This document shows, one piece after another, positions 35,978 through 44,528 of a stretch of DNA of 64,000 bases (position 1 is the first letter of the stretch; each line of letters opens with the position of its first letter). The stretch comes from Natronomonas moolapensis 8.8.11 (GTDB taxonomy: Archaea > Halobacteriota > Halobacteria > Halobacteriales > Haloarculaceae), in NCBI RefSeq assembly GCF_000591055.1, contig NC_020388.1, forward strand, positions 1,922,001-1,986,000, written 5' to 3'. A program made the position numbers and the translations under genes. Below the pieces are notes generated by a model. That model saw only the letters and a program-made list of their open reading frames with translations. It ran no database searches and was not told the DNA's origin.

Positions 35978-36388
35978 CTACCGCCGCGAGCGCCACGTCA
36001 AAAACAGCAACGCCCCGGCCCCGACCACCAGCGCGCCGCCGCCGACGACGAGGGCGGCGGCGCTCGAACGCGTCGTCCCGACGAGGACCGACAGCCAGCC
36101 GAGCGCGCCGACGACGTGGACGACCCCGAGCCGAACCCGCCCCCGTCTCGCGTAGGAGATCCCCCCGACGAGCAGCCCGAGCGAGAGGCTCACCGCGGCG
36201 AGAACCGCGAGGTCGAGTTCGACGCCCGAGACGCCGACGGGATCGACGAACGGGTCCGCGAGGAACAGCCCGAGCCCGACGCCGAGGCTCCCGACGATGA
36301 CGAGCGGGGCGTGGCCGCCCGTCGTCCGTGGGTCGTCCTCCCCGTCGAACTCCGCCGGCTGAAACCGATACTCATCGTCGCGGCTCAC
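35978..36388 (-). CDS. Four-helix membrane protein, unknown function
   Basis: This 136-residue protein has a hydrophilic N-terminus of about 27 residues followed by four hydrophobic helices (about 28-45, 58-78, 88-104 and 108-130). The composition is Gly/Val/Leu-rich, with RRGRVRLG between helices 2 and 3. I do not recognise a family. It lies 58 bases downstream of the zinc-ribbon gene on the same strand and may be co-transcribed with it. Confidence 0.7.
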   Translation of the reverse strand: MSRDDEYRFQPAEFDGEDDPRTTGGHAPLVIVGSLGVGLGLFLADPFVDPVGVSGVELDLAVLAAVSLSLGLLVGGISYARRGRVRLGVVHVVGALGWLSVLVGTTRSSAAALVVGGGALVVGAGALLFLTWRSRR

Positions 36389-36446
36389 GGTCGGCTCCCC
36401 TCGAACGTGCCGGGCCGTGGCCCCCGGCGTCGGCTGATTCGGCGGC

Positions 36447-36953
36447 TCACAGACGTCGGTACACCCCGTCCGTCCGGGTCACCTCACCGGCCCGGCGGAG
36501 CTTTTCTAAGATCCGTTCGACGGCCGACTCGGGGACGCCGGCCGCGTTCGCGTACTCGACGACGTCCGCCTCGGTGGGCGCGTCGAGCTCCGCCAGTCCG
36601 TCGAGGACGGTCTGCTTTCGGCTTTGGGAGGAACGAGTCCCGCGTTCGGCCCGCTCCCCGGCCGCCGACACCGCCTCGGGATCGAGCCCGGACGCCGAGA
36701 GATACTCGACGTCGTCCATTCCGACCCCGTCGATGTCGATCGCCTCGGGGTCGACGAACTCCCCGTCGTCGGCGCGCTCGGCGAGCATCGAACTCCTGAC
36801 GCGGGCGGCGTCGTCGGCGGCGTCCGTCTCCGCGAACGCCCGGAGCTTCGAGAACTGGTGTCGTCGCCGGCAGCGCGGACACTGCGTCGTCTCCGGTCGC
36901 CCCTCGACGATCCAGAGGGCGTGACACTCTCGACACCCGACGACGGAATACAT
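36447..36953 (-). CDS. Zinc-ribbon protein (DUF5817-like)
   Basis: This 168-residue protein begins MYSVVGCRECHALWIVEG, with a second pair TTQCPRCRRRHQF, making a treble-clef or ribbon zinc site (C7, C10, C25, C28). The middle is acidic, and the C-terminal 60 residues form a winged-helix-like domain (VLDGLAELDAPTEADVVEYA and ESAVERILEKLRRAGEVTRT). This combination matches a haloarchaeal family I recall as DUF5817, possibly nucleic-acid binding. The ATG at 36953 places the first zinc pair at residue 7. Confidence 0.8.
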   Translation of the reverse strand: MYSVVGCRECHALWIVEGRPETTQCPRCRRRHQFSKLRAFAETDAADDAARVRSSMLAERADDGEFVDPEAIDIDGVGMDDVEYLSASGLDPEAVSAAGERAERGTRSSQSRKQTVLDGLAELDAPTEADVVEYANAAGVPESAVERILEKLRRAGEVTRTDGVYRRL

Positions 36954-37127
36954 ACCTGTACGTCTTCCGCCCGGCAATTGAAGCTGACGCTCCGTTCGAC
37001 CGGGGGCTTTGTCTCACCCGGCTGTGTACTCCCCGCGTACAGAATCAATTACATTATATGTCCTTGTATGAAATAATCTTACCGTTATACTTTGAGGGGA
37101 AGCCTCTTGATGCGGTGCTAATTATGT

Positions 37128-40100
37128 ATGGCTATGTCTGAGCCAATAGACCGCTCTGCGACCGCCGACGGGCTCGCGGACCCCGGCGACTACCGCGCGA
37201 ACTGTGGGGTCGGCGTCGTCATGGACCTCGACGGCGAGCGTTCACACGGCACGGTAGCGGACGGCGTCGAACTACTCGAGAACCTCGAACACCGCGGGAC
37301 GACGGGAGCCGACGAGAACACCGGCGACGGGGCCGGCATCCTGCTTCAGACGCCCCACGAGTTCTTCGACGACGAAATCCCGGAGCTGCCCGACGCGGGC
37401 GAGTACGCCGTCGGCGCGGTGTTCATGCCCCCGAACGAGGAAGCGATCGCTCGATTGCAGGACCTTGCCGAGCACGTCTTCGCCGAGCACGGTCTCGACG
37501 TGTTCGCCTGGCGCGACGTGCCGACCGACAACGCCCTCCTGGGCGAGACCGCCGTCGAGTCCGAACCGGTCGTCGTCCAGTGTTTCGTCCGCTCCGATCT
37601 CGACGACGACGCCTTCGACCGCGCGCTGTACGTCGCTCGGCGCGACCTCGAGACGACCGTCGAGGAACGCACCTTCGAGGGCGCGGCCCGTTTTTATATC
37701 TGCTCGCTCGACCGCGAGACGGTCGTTTATAAAGGCCTCCTGACCGCGGAGCAGTTGCCGTCGTACTACCCCGACCTGCTCGACGACCGCGTTCGCTCGA
37801 CCTTCGCGATGGTCCACGCCCGGTTTTCGACGAACACCCTCGGCGCGTGGCACCTCTCACACCCTTACCGAAACATCATCCACAACGGCGAGTTCAACAC
37901 GATCCAGGGCAACATCAACTGGATGCGGGCCCGGGAGGACGACCTCCAGCATCCCGACTTCGGCGACGACATCGAGACGCTGCGGCCGATCATCAACGAT
38001 CCCGAACAGTCCGACACCGCCTCCGTCGACAACGCCCTCGAACTCCTGATGGCGGGCGACCGGGAGATGCCCCACGCCCTCCGGATGTTGATCCCCGAGG
38101 CGTGGCGCGGCGAGGCCAACCGGGTCTCGGAGGACCGCCGCGAGTGGTACGACTACCACGCCTCGCTCGTCGAACCCTGGGACGGCCCGGCGTTGGTCGC
38201 CGCGACCGACGGGACGCGGATCGGCGCCGTCCTCGACCGGAACGGGCTTCGGCCCTGCCGCTACGACGTGACGACGGACAACACGCTCGTCATGGCCAGC
38301 GAGGCCGGCGCCCTCGAGTACGACTTCGGCGAGATCGAGCGCCGCGACCGCCTCCAGCCGGGGCAGCTGTTCGTCGCCGATCCCGAGGAGGGACGTGTCG
38401 TCCCAGACGAGGAGATATTCGACGACCTCGTCGAGGAGAAGTACGGCGAGTGGGTCGACGAGCGCCAAGTCGCCCTCGACGACATCGCCGACGCCGACGA
38501 GTCCGCGCCGCGGGATCCCGTCGACTCGATACGCTCCCAACAGGCGCTGTACGGCTACACCGAGGACGAAATGAACCACCTCATCGAGCCGATGGCGACC
38601 GACGGGAAGGACCCGGTCGGCTCGATGGGCGACGACACCCCGCTCAGCGTCCTCTCGCAGTTCAACCGGCCGCTGTTTACGTACTTCAAGCAGCTCTTCG
38701 CGCAGGTCACGAACCCGCCCCTGGACTACATCCGCGAGGAACTCGTCACCTCGATGGAGACGCGGCTCGGCTACCAGCGGAACCTCCTCGACGAGACGCC
38801 GGCGCACGCCGAACAGCTCGTCGCCGACTCCCCAGTGCTCACCGACGCGCAGACGGGCGCGATCAAGGGACTCGACGGCGACCTCTCGAGTGCGGTCGTC
38901 GACATCACGTTCGACCCCGAGGACGACCTCGAGACCGCCGTCCGGGACGTCAGGCGGGAGGCCACGATCGCGGCACAGGAACACGACATCGTCGTGTTGT
39001 CCGACCGAAACGCCGGCCCGGACGCGATCCCGATCCCCGCGTTGCTCGCGACCGGCGGCGTCCATCACCACCTCGTCAGGAACGGTCTCCGGAACCACGT
39101 CGGTATCGTCCTCGAATCGGGCGATCCACGCGCAGTCCACCACGTCGCGACCTGTATCGGCTACGGCGCGGGCGCGGTGAACCCGTATCTCGCCTTCCAG
39201 TCGATCGCCGACATCGTCGCCGGACCCGACGGGGCCGACGAGGAACGGGCGATCGAGGCCTACATCGGGGCCGTCGAGGACGGCCTCCTGAAGACGATGG
39301 CCAAGATGGGCATCTCGACGGTCGAGTCCTACCAGGGTGCACAGATCTTCGAGGCCGTCGGTCTCGATTCGGACTTCGTCGCCGAGTACTTCGAGGGGAC
39401 GACTGCTCGAACGGAGGGCGCCGATATCGACGACATCGACGCCGACCTCCGGAAGCGATACGAGGTCGCCTTCGCCGACGATCCGCGACTCGAGCTGCAG
39501 GGCGAGTACGAACACCGCTCTTCCGGGATGTTCCACGAGTGGAATCCCCAGTCCGTCGGCACGCTTCAAAAGGCGGTTCGGAGCGGCGATTACGGGGAGT
39601 ACCTGGAGTTCGCCGAGCAGATGAACGATCAGACCGAGAACCTCCAGACGCTCCGGGGATTACTCGAGTTCGACTCGGATCGCGATCCGGTCGACATCGA
39701 GGACGTCGAACCCGTCGAGGAGATCGTCGAGCGGTTCTCGACGGCCGCGATGAGTCTGGGCAGCATCTCGCCGGAGGCCCACGAGAACAACTGCATCGCG
39801 ATGAACCGTCTGGGCGGGAAATCAAACACCGGCGAGGGCGGTGAACCGCCCGAACGCTTCGGCACGGAAAAGGAGTGCAGCGTCAAGCAGGTCGCCTCGG
39901 GCCGCTTCGGCGTCACGTCGACGTACCTGACGAACGCCGACGAGATCCAAATCAAGATGGCACAGGGCTCGAAGCCCGGCGAGGGGGGACACCTGCCCGG
40001 CGAGAAGGTCAACGAGATGATCGCCCACGTTCGCTACTCGACGCCGGGCGTCGGGCTCATCTCCCCGCCGCCGCTGCACGACATCTACTCGATCGAGGAC

Positions 40101-41657
40101 CTCAAACAGCTCATCCACGACCTGAAGGCCGCCAACCCCGAGGCGGACATCAACGTCAAGCTGGTCTCGGAGGCCGGAATTGGCACCATCGCCGCCGGGG
40201 TCGCAAAGGCCAACGCCGACGTCGTCCACATCTCCGGGCACTCCGGGGGGACGGGGGCGTCGCCGAAGACGTCGATCAAGAACGCCGGCTTACCGTGGGA
40301 ACTCGGCCTCGCCGAGGCCAACCAGATGCTGCGGTCGACGGACCTGCGCTCCCGTATCAAAGTCACCGTCGACGGCGGCATGAAGACCGGCCACGACGTG
40401 GCGGTCGGTGCGCTGCTCGGCGCCGAGGAGTACGTCTTCGGGACGGCGTCGCTCGTCACGTCGGGCTGTGTGATGGCCCGGCAGTGCCACGAGAACACCT
40501 GCCCGGTCGGCGTCGCGACCCAGCGCGAGGACCTCCGCAAGCGCTTCCCCGGCGAGCCACAGCACGTCATCAACTACATGACGTTCATCGCCCAGGAACT
40601 GCGCGAAATCATGGCCGATCTCGGCTTCGAGAGCGTCGAGGAGATGATCGGCCGCGTCGACGCCCTCGAACAGCGCGACGACGTCGAACAGGAGCGGGCC
40701 AGAAAGTTGGACCTCTCGGCGGTCCTCGCGGAGCCGGCGGGCGATCAGCGATACAAGACCGAGCCACAGACCCACGAGATCGACGACGCGCTCGATTGGG
40801 ACCTCATCGAGGAGGCCGAGGCGGCGATCGAGTCCGGCGAACCGGTTCACATCGACCGTGATATCTCGACTGTCAACCGTGCGGTGGGCGCGACGCTGTC
40901 GAACGAGATATCGAAGCGCCACGGCACCGACGGCCTCCCCGAGGACACCGTCCGGATCGACTTCGGTGGCACCGCCGGCCAGAGCTTCGGGGCGTTCCTC
41001 CAGGACGGCGTCACGATGGGGCTCACCGGCACCGCCAACGACTACGTCGGCAAGGGGCTCTCGGGCGGCAGGTTGGTGCTCAACACGCCCAACGACGCCC
41101 CCTACGAACCCGAGGAGAACATCCTCGTCGGCAACGTCGCCCTCTACGGGGCGACACAGGGCGAGGCCTACATCAACGGGATGGCGGGCGAGCGCTTCGG
41201 CGTCAGGAACTCCGGCGTCAAGGCCGTCGTCGAGTCCGTCGGCGACCACGGCTGCGAGTATATGACCGGCGGCGTCGTCGCCTGTCTCGGTCGGACCGGC
41301 AAGAACTTCGCGGCCGGGATGTCAGGTGGCGTCGCCTACGTCCTCGATCGGGACGGCGACTTCGAGGAGACGGTCAACTACGGGATGGTCTCGACGACCG
41401 ACGAGTTAGACCACAGAGACCGGACGATGCTCCGCCGTCTCGTGGAGAACCACGTCGCCCACACCGACTCGGATCGCGGCGAGTACATCCTGGACAACTG
41501 GGAGGAAGAACTCACAAAGTTCGTCAAGGTGATGCCCGACGCCTACGCCGACATCATCGACGAGCGCGAGGAGGCCGACGTCCGAACCGACCTCCCCGAG
41601 TCGGTGACGCCGACCGCCGACAGCGAACGGCCCGGACACGTCGCCTCGGACGACTGA
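37128..41657 (+). CDS. gltB: Glutamate synthase, large subunit type
   Basis: This 1509-residue enzyme makes glutamate from 2-oxoglutarate and glutamine-derived ammonia. The amidotransferase nucleophile is Cys26 in RANCGVGVV, which implies removal of a 25-residue propeptide. Next come the central domain, the FMN domain (AAMSLGSISPEAHENNCIAM, KPGEGGHLPGEKVNEMIA, GHSGGTGASP), the 3Fe-4S cysteines in CVMARQCHENTCPVG, and a C-terminal GXGXG domain. No small-subunit gene lies nearby, so the electron donor may be ferredoxin or an unlinked subunit. A TATA-like gttatact lies about 45 bases upstream. Confidence 0.95.
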   Translation: MAMSEPIDRSATADGLADPGDYRANCGVGVVMDLDGERSHGTVADGVELLENLEHRGTTGADENTGDGAGILLQTPHEFFDDEIPELPDAGEYAVGAVFMPPNEEAIARLQDLAEHVFAEHGLDVFAWRDVPTDNALLGETAVESEPVVVQCFVRSDLDDDAFDRALYVARRDLETTVEERTFEGAARFYICSLDRETVVYKGLLTAEQLPSYYPDLLDDRVRSTFAMVHARFSTNTLGAWHLSHPYRNIIHNGEFNTIQGNINWMRAREDDLQHPDFGDDIETLRPIINDPEQSDTASVDNALELLMAGDREMPHALRMLIPEAWRGEANRVSEDRREWYDYHASLVEPWDGPALVAATDGTRIGAVLDRNGLRPCRYDVTTDNTLVMASEAGALEYDFGEIERRDRLQPGQLFVADPEEGRVVPDEEIFDDLVEEKYGEWVDERQVALDDIADADESAPRDPVDSIRSQQALYGYTEDEMNHLIEPMATDGKDPVGSMGDDTPLSVLSQFNRPLFTYFKQLFAQVTNPPLDYIREELVTSMETRLGYQRNLLDETPAHAEQLVADSPVLTDAQTGAIKGLDGDLSSAVVDITFDPEDDLETAVRDVRREATIAAQEHDIVVLSDRNAGPDAIPIPALLATGGVHHHLVRNGLRNHVGIVLESGDPRAVHHVATCIGYGAGAVNPYLAFQSIADIVAGPDGADEERAIEAYIGAVEDGLLKTMAKMGISTVESYQGAQIFEAVGLDSDFVAEYFEGTTARTEGADIDDIDADLRKRYEVAFADDPRLELQGEYEHRSSGMFHEWNPQSVGTLQKAVRSGDYGEYLEFAEQMNDQTENLQTLRGLLEFDSDRDPVDIEDVEPVEEIVERFSTAAMSLGSISPEAHENNCIAMNRLGGKSNTGEGGEPPERFGTEKECSVKQVASGRFGVTSTYLTNADEIQIKMAQGSKPGEGGHLPGEKVNEMIAHVRYSTPGVGLISPPPLHDIYSIEDLKQLIHDLKAANPEADINVKLVSEAGIGTIAAGVAKANADVVHISGHSGGTGASPKTSIKNAGLPWELGLAEANQMLRSTDLRSRIKVTVDGGMKTGHDVAVGALLGAEEYVFGTASLVTSGCVMARQCHENTCPVGVATQREDLRKRFPGEPQHVINYMTFIAQELREIMADLGFESVEEMIGRVDALEQRDDVEQERARKLDLSAVLAEPAGDQRYKTEPQTHEIDDALDWDLIEEAEAAIESGEPVHIDRDISTVNRAVGATLSNEISKRHGTDGLPEDTVRIDFGGTAGQSFGAFLQDGVTMGLTGTANDYVGKGLSGGRLVLNTPNDAPYEPEENILVGNVALYGATQGEAYINGMAGERFGVRNSGVKAVVESVGDHGCEYMTGGVVACLGRTGKNFAAGMSGGVAYVLDRDGDFEETVNYGMVSTTDELDHRDRTMLRRLVENHVAHTDSDRGEYILDNWEEELTKFVKVMPDAYADIIDEREEADVRTDLPESVTPTADSERPGHVASDD

Positions 41658-41713
41658 ACGCGGTCGTTCACCGCACACGTCGCCTCGGACGACTGAACGC
41701 GGTCGTTCACTGC
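41636..41713. repeat. 39-base tandem duplication over the gltB stop
   Basis: Two direct copies begin acacgtcgcctcggacg at 41636 and 41675. The first includes the last gltB codons and stop; the copies differ at one or two positions. Each contains tgaac and gttca arms that can pair. The stretch lies between the convergent gltB and gcvH genes and may serve in termination. Confidence 0.8.
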
Positions 41714-41720
41714 GGCGCTG

Positions 41721-42104
41721 TCATGCGATCCGTGCCGCATACTCCTCGGGAGAGAGCAGGTCGTCGAACCCCGACTCGTCGTCCGGGTCGACCTCGAGGA
41801 GCCACCCCTCGCCGAAGGGATCCTCGTTGAGCCGTTCGGGGTCGTCGACGACGGCGTCGTTGACCGCACGGACGGTCCCGGAAACCGGAGCGTAGAGGTC
41901 CGAGACGGCCTTGATCGACTCGACGACGCCGAACTCGGCGTCGGCCTCGATCGAATCCCCGGCCGCGGGGAGTTCGACGAAGACGACGTCGCCGAATTCC
42001 GCCTGTGCGAAGTCAGTGACACCGATCCGAACGCCCGCGTCCGTCCGACAGGCCCACTCGTGGGTCTGTCGGTACCGTCGGTCCTCGGGTAGTTCGAAGC
42101 GCAT
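41721..42104 (-). CDS. gcvH: Glycine cleavage system H protein
   Basis: This 127-residue lipoyl carrier shuttles the aminomethyl group between the P, T and L proteins. The lipoylation lysine is in [14 protein letters not shown], and the N-terminal [15 protein letters not shown] and [13 protein letters not shown] are typical. It is transcribed alone; gcvP and gcvT are not in the window. The lipoate ligase-like gene at 8.5 kb is a candidate modifier. Confidence 0.95.
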   Translation of the reverse strand: MRFELPEDRRYRQTHEWACRTDAGVRIGVTDFAQAEFGDVVFVELPAAGDSIEADAEFGVVESIKAVSDLYAPVSGTVRAVNDAVVDDPERLNEDPFGEGWLLEVDPDDESGFDDLLSPEEYAARIA

Positions 42105-42193
42105 AGGCGTCGTATCTCCGGTCGTGGACGTAGGGCTGTCGGCTCTCGGCTCCGAGTGGGTATTTATTTGTTCGATGGCCCCGCAGACGGCGT

Positions 42194-42634
42194 ATGAAAC
42201 TGTTCGAGCGGCTCCTCGGCCGCGAGACGCGGGTCGGGATCTTCGTCGACGGCCCGAACGTCTTCCGCCCGGAGTTCGACGTCGACCTCGACGAACTCCG
42301 GACGCTGGCGCGCGAGGAGGGGACCGTTGCGCTGTCGCGGGTCTACGTCGACGCGAACGCCGGCAGCGCGCTGATCCAGGCGGCCGAAGCCCGCGGGTTC
42401 GAGGTCGTGACTACGAGCGGCGACGTGGACGTGAAACTCGCCGTCGAGGCCGTCGAGGCGGCCGTCGCCGGGCGCATCGACACCGTGATCGTCGTCTCGC
42501 GGGACACCGATTTCAAGCCGGTCCTCGAGATCGCCGCCGAGCGCGGGCTGCACACGGTCGCGGTCGCCCCCGGGACCCACGGCCGCTCCGACGCGCTCCG
42601 AAACGCCGCCCACGACGAAATCACCCTCGGCTGA
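42194..42634 (+). CDS. NYN-domain (LabA/PIN-like) protein
   Basis: This 146-residue protein has the NYN fold: [18 protein letters not shown] with the first Asp-Asn pair, a central [16 protein letters not shown] with metal-binding Asp residues, and [18 protein letters not shown] with the last acidic site. NYN proteins are predicted or proven ribonucleases. One base separates its stop from the cation exchanger gene, so the two are co-transcribed. A TATA-like tatttatt lies about 25 bases upstream. Confidence 0.9.
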   Translation: MKLFERLLGRETRVGIFVDGPNVFRPEFDVDLDELRTLAREEGTVALSRVYVDANAGSALIQAAEARGFEVVTTSGDVDVKLAVEAVEAAVAGRIDTVIVVSRDTDFKPVLEIAAERGLHTVAVAPGTHGRSDALRNAAHDEITLG

Positions 42635-42635
42635 G

Positions 42636-43646
42636 ATGGCCGGGATCGCTACGCTCGCGGCCGTCGGTCTCGTCGGGACGGTCGTCGTTTGGGGTGGTTC
42701 CTCGGCGCTCGAACGCGCCTCGGGACGCCTCGCCAAGCACTACGGGCTCCCGAGGCTCATCCAGGGGGCGATCCTCGCCGCCGTCGGGTCGTCCGCGCCC
42801 GAGATCGCGAGCACGATCATCTCGACGATACGGTACGGCGAGTTCGAACTCGGCGTCGGCGTCATCGTCGGGTCAGCGGTGTTCAACATCCTCGTCATTC
42901 CGGCGCTGTCCGCGCTGTTGTCCGACGGGACGTTAGACACCGGCCGCGACGTCGTTTATAAAGAAGCGCAGTTCTACATGCTTTCTGTCGCCGCGTTGTT
43001 CCTCGTCTTCGCGCTCGCAGTTATTTATTACCCCACCGATGGCGTCGGACTCCAAGGCAGCGTTACACGCCCGCTTGCGGTGTCGCTTCTCGCACTCTAT
43101 GGGCTGTACGTCTTCGTTCAGTACCTAGAGGTAAGCGATGCCGACGTCGGGCGCATCTCGCTGGACCGCCGTGGACTGCTCTTCGAGTGGGCGCTCCTGC
43201 TCGGCGGAATCGGGCTCATTATCGCGGGTGTCGAGGGGCTCGTCTTCGCCGCTGTCGGCCTCGGCGAGGCCTTCGGAACGCCCTCGTTCCTGTGGGGGTT
43301 GACCGTCGTGGCGGCGGCGACGAGCCTCCCCGACGCGCTTATAAGCGTCACGGCGGCGCGGATCGACGAACCGGCCGTCTCGCTCGGGAACGTCCTCGGG
43401 AGCAACGTCTTCGATCTGCTGGTCGCCGTGCCGGCCGGCGTCGTCCTCGCCGGCGCGACGCCGGTGTCGTTCGCTGCCGCGGTGCCGATGATGGCGTTTC
43501 TCGTCGTCGCCACGATCATTCTCTTTACACTCGCCCGGACGGGTATGGAGATCACCGACCGCGAGGCCTGGGCGATGCTCGTCCTCTACGGCGGGTTCGT
43601 CGGCTGGCTGCTACTCGAGAGCGTCGGGTTGCTCGGCGTCATCTGA
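42636..43646 (+). CDS. Sodium/calcium exchanger family membrane protein
   Basis: This 336-residue protein has about ten hydrophobic helices and the two inverted alpha-repeats of the CaCA family: GAILAAVGSSAPEIASTI with GSAVFNILVIPAL, and LTVVAAATSLPDALISVTAA with LGNVLGSNVFDLLV. It should exchange Ca2+ or another cation for Na+ or H+. It is downstream of, and probably translationally coupled to, the NYN gene. The link between a presumed RNase and a transporter is unexplained. Confidence 0.92.
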   Translation: MAGIATLAAVGLVGTVVVWGGSSALERASGRLAKHYGLPRLIQGAILAAVGSSAPEIASTIISTIRYGEFELGVGVIVGSAVFNILVIPALSALLSDGTLDTGRDVVYKEAQFYMLSVAALFLVFALAVIYYPTDGVGLQGSVTRPLAVSLLALYGLYVFVQYLEVSDADVGRISLDRRGLLFEWALLLGGIGLIIAGVEGLVFAAVGLGEAFGTPSFLWGLTVVAAATSLPDALISVTAARIDEPAVSLGNVLGSNVFDLLVAVPAGVVLAGATPVSFAAAVPMMAFLVVATIILFTLARTGMEITDREAWAMLVLYGGFVGWLLLESVGLLGVI

Positions 43647-43706
43647 CCGGGAAACGTGCCATCGCGGATGCGGTCGCTTATGTTCCCGACCGCGTTTCGA
43701 CCACGT

Positions 43707-44324
43707 ATGAACCCCGAAGACGTCCGTCGGGACTGGGCCGAACGCGACGGGAAGTACTCCCCCGCGTACTACGCCGACATCGGCCCGAACGAGGTGAGCG
43801 AGACGCTCGCGAGCGTCCTCTCACACTACGTCGACGACGACGCTGCGATCCTCGAGTTGGGGTGTGGGTCGGGGCGTCACCTCGAACACCTCCGCGAGCA
43901 GGGCTACGAGAGCCTCGCCGGCATCGATATCAACGACACCGCCTTCGAGGTGATGGCCGAGGCGTATCCCCGGCTCGCCGAAACGGGGTCGTTCACCACC
44001 GGCGCCCTCGAAGACGTCCTCCCCGGCGTTCCGGACGACGAGTACGACGTCGTCTATGCCGTCGAGACGCTCCAGCACGTCCACCCCGACGAGGCGTGGG
44101 TGTTCGAGGCGGTCGCGCGGGTCAGCAACGACTTGCTCATCATCGCCGAAAACGAGGGCAACAGCCCCGACCGCGGTCGCGGGGACGCGGCGGTAAGCCA
44201 CGTCGACGACGAGTTCCCGCTGTATCACCGCGACTGGAAGGCCGTCTTCACCGATCTCGGGTTCGCCCAGCTGATTTACGAACCGACGGCGCGGGACACG
44301 ATACGCGTGTTCCGAACCGTCTGA
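43707..44324 (+). CDS. Class I SAM-dependent methyltransferase
   Basis: This 205-residue protein has motif I ILELGCGSGRHLEHL, motif II around LAGIDINDTAFEVM, the post-II acidic part and DVVYAVETLQHVHPDEAW. The ATG at 43707 gives the compact start MNPEDVRRDWAERDGKYS. The substrate is not evident; it is the small Methyltransf_11/25 type. It stands between the exchanger and the transducer gene on the same strand. Confidence 0.88.
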   Translation: MNPEDVRRDWAERDGKYSPAYYADIGPNEVSETLASVLSHYVDDDAAILELGCGSGRHLEHLREQGYESLAGIDINDTAFEVMAEAYPRLAETGSFTTGALEDVLPGVPDDEYDVVYAVETLQHVHPDEAWVFEAVARVSNDLLIIAENEGNSPDRGRGDAAVSHVDDEFPLYHRDWKAVFTDLGFAQLIYEPTARDTIRVFRTV

Positions 44325-44502
44325 GTCCTCCGAGACAGGCTGCACGAGCGGCCGTGACGGCGGAACGACACACCCGGACGCCGTCGAACGTGCTCGGTTT
44401 CGACGAGTGAACTCGTCCGACCCGTTTAGAACACCACCGATGCATTCTTTCGTATGGATACTACGTCGTCGGCTCCCGTCAGCTTCTATCGGGTCGGAGC
44501 CA

Positions 44503-44510
44503 TTTATAAA
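44503..44510 (+). promoter_or_regulatory. TATA box of the membrane transducer gene
   Basis: The sequence tttataaa ends 18 bases before the ATG at 44529, which decides that start over an ATG at 44454. Confidence 0.6.
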
Positions 44511-44528
44511 CGGTTGCTGTGGCGAACG

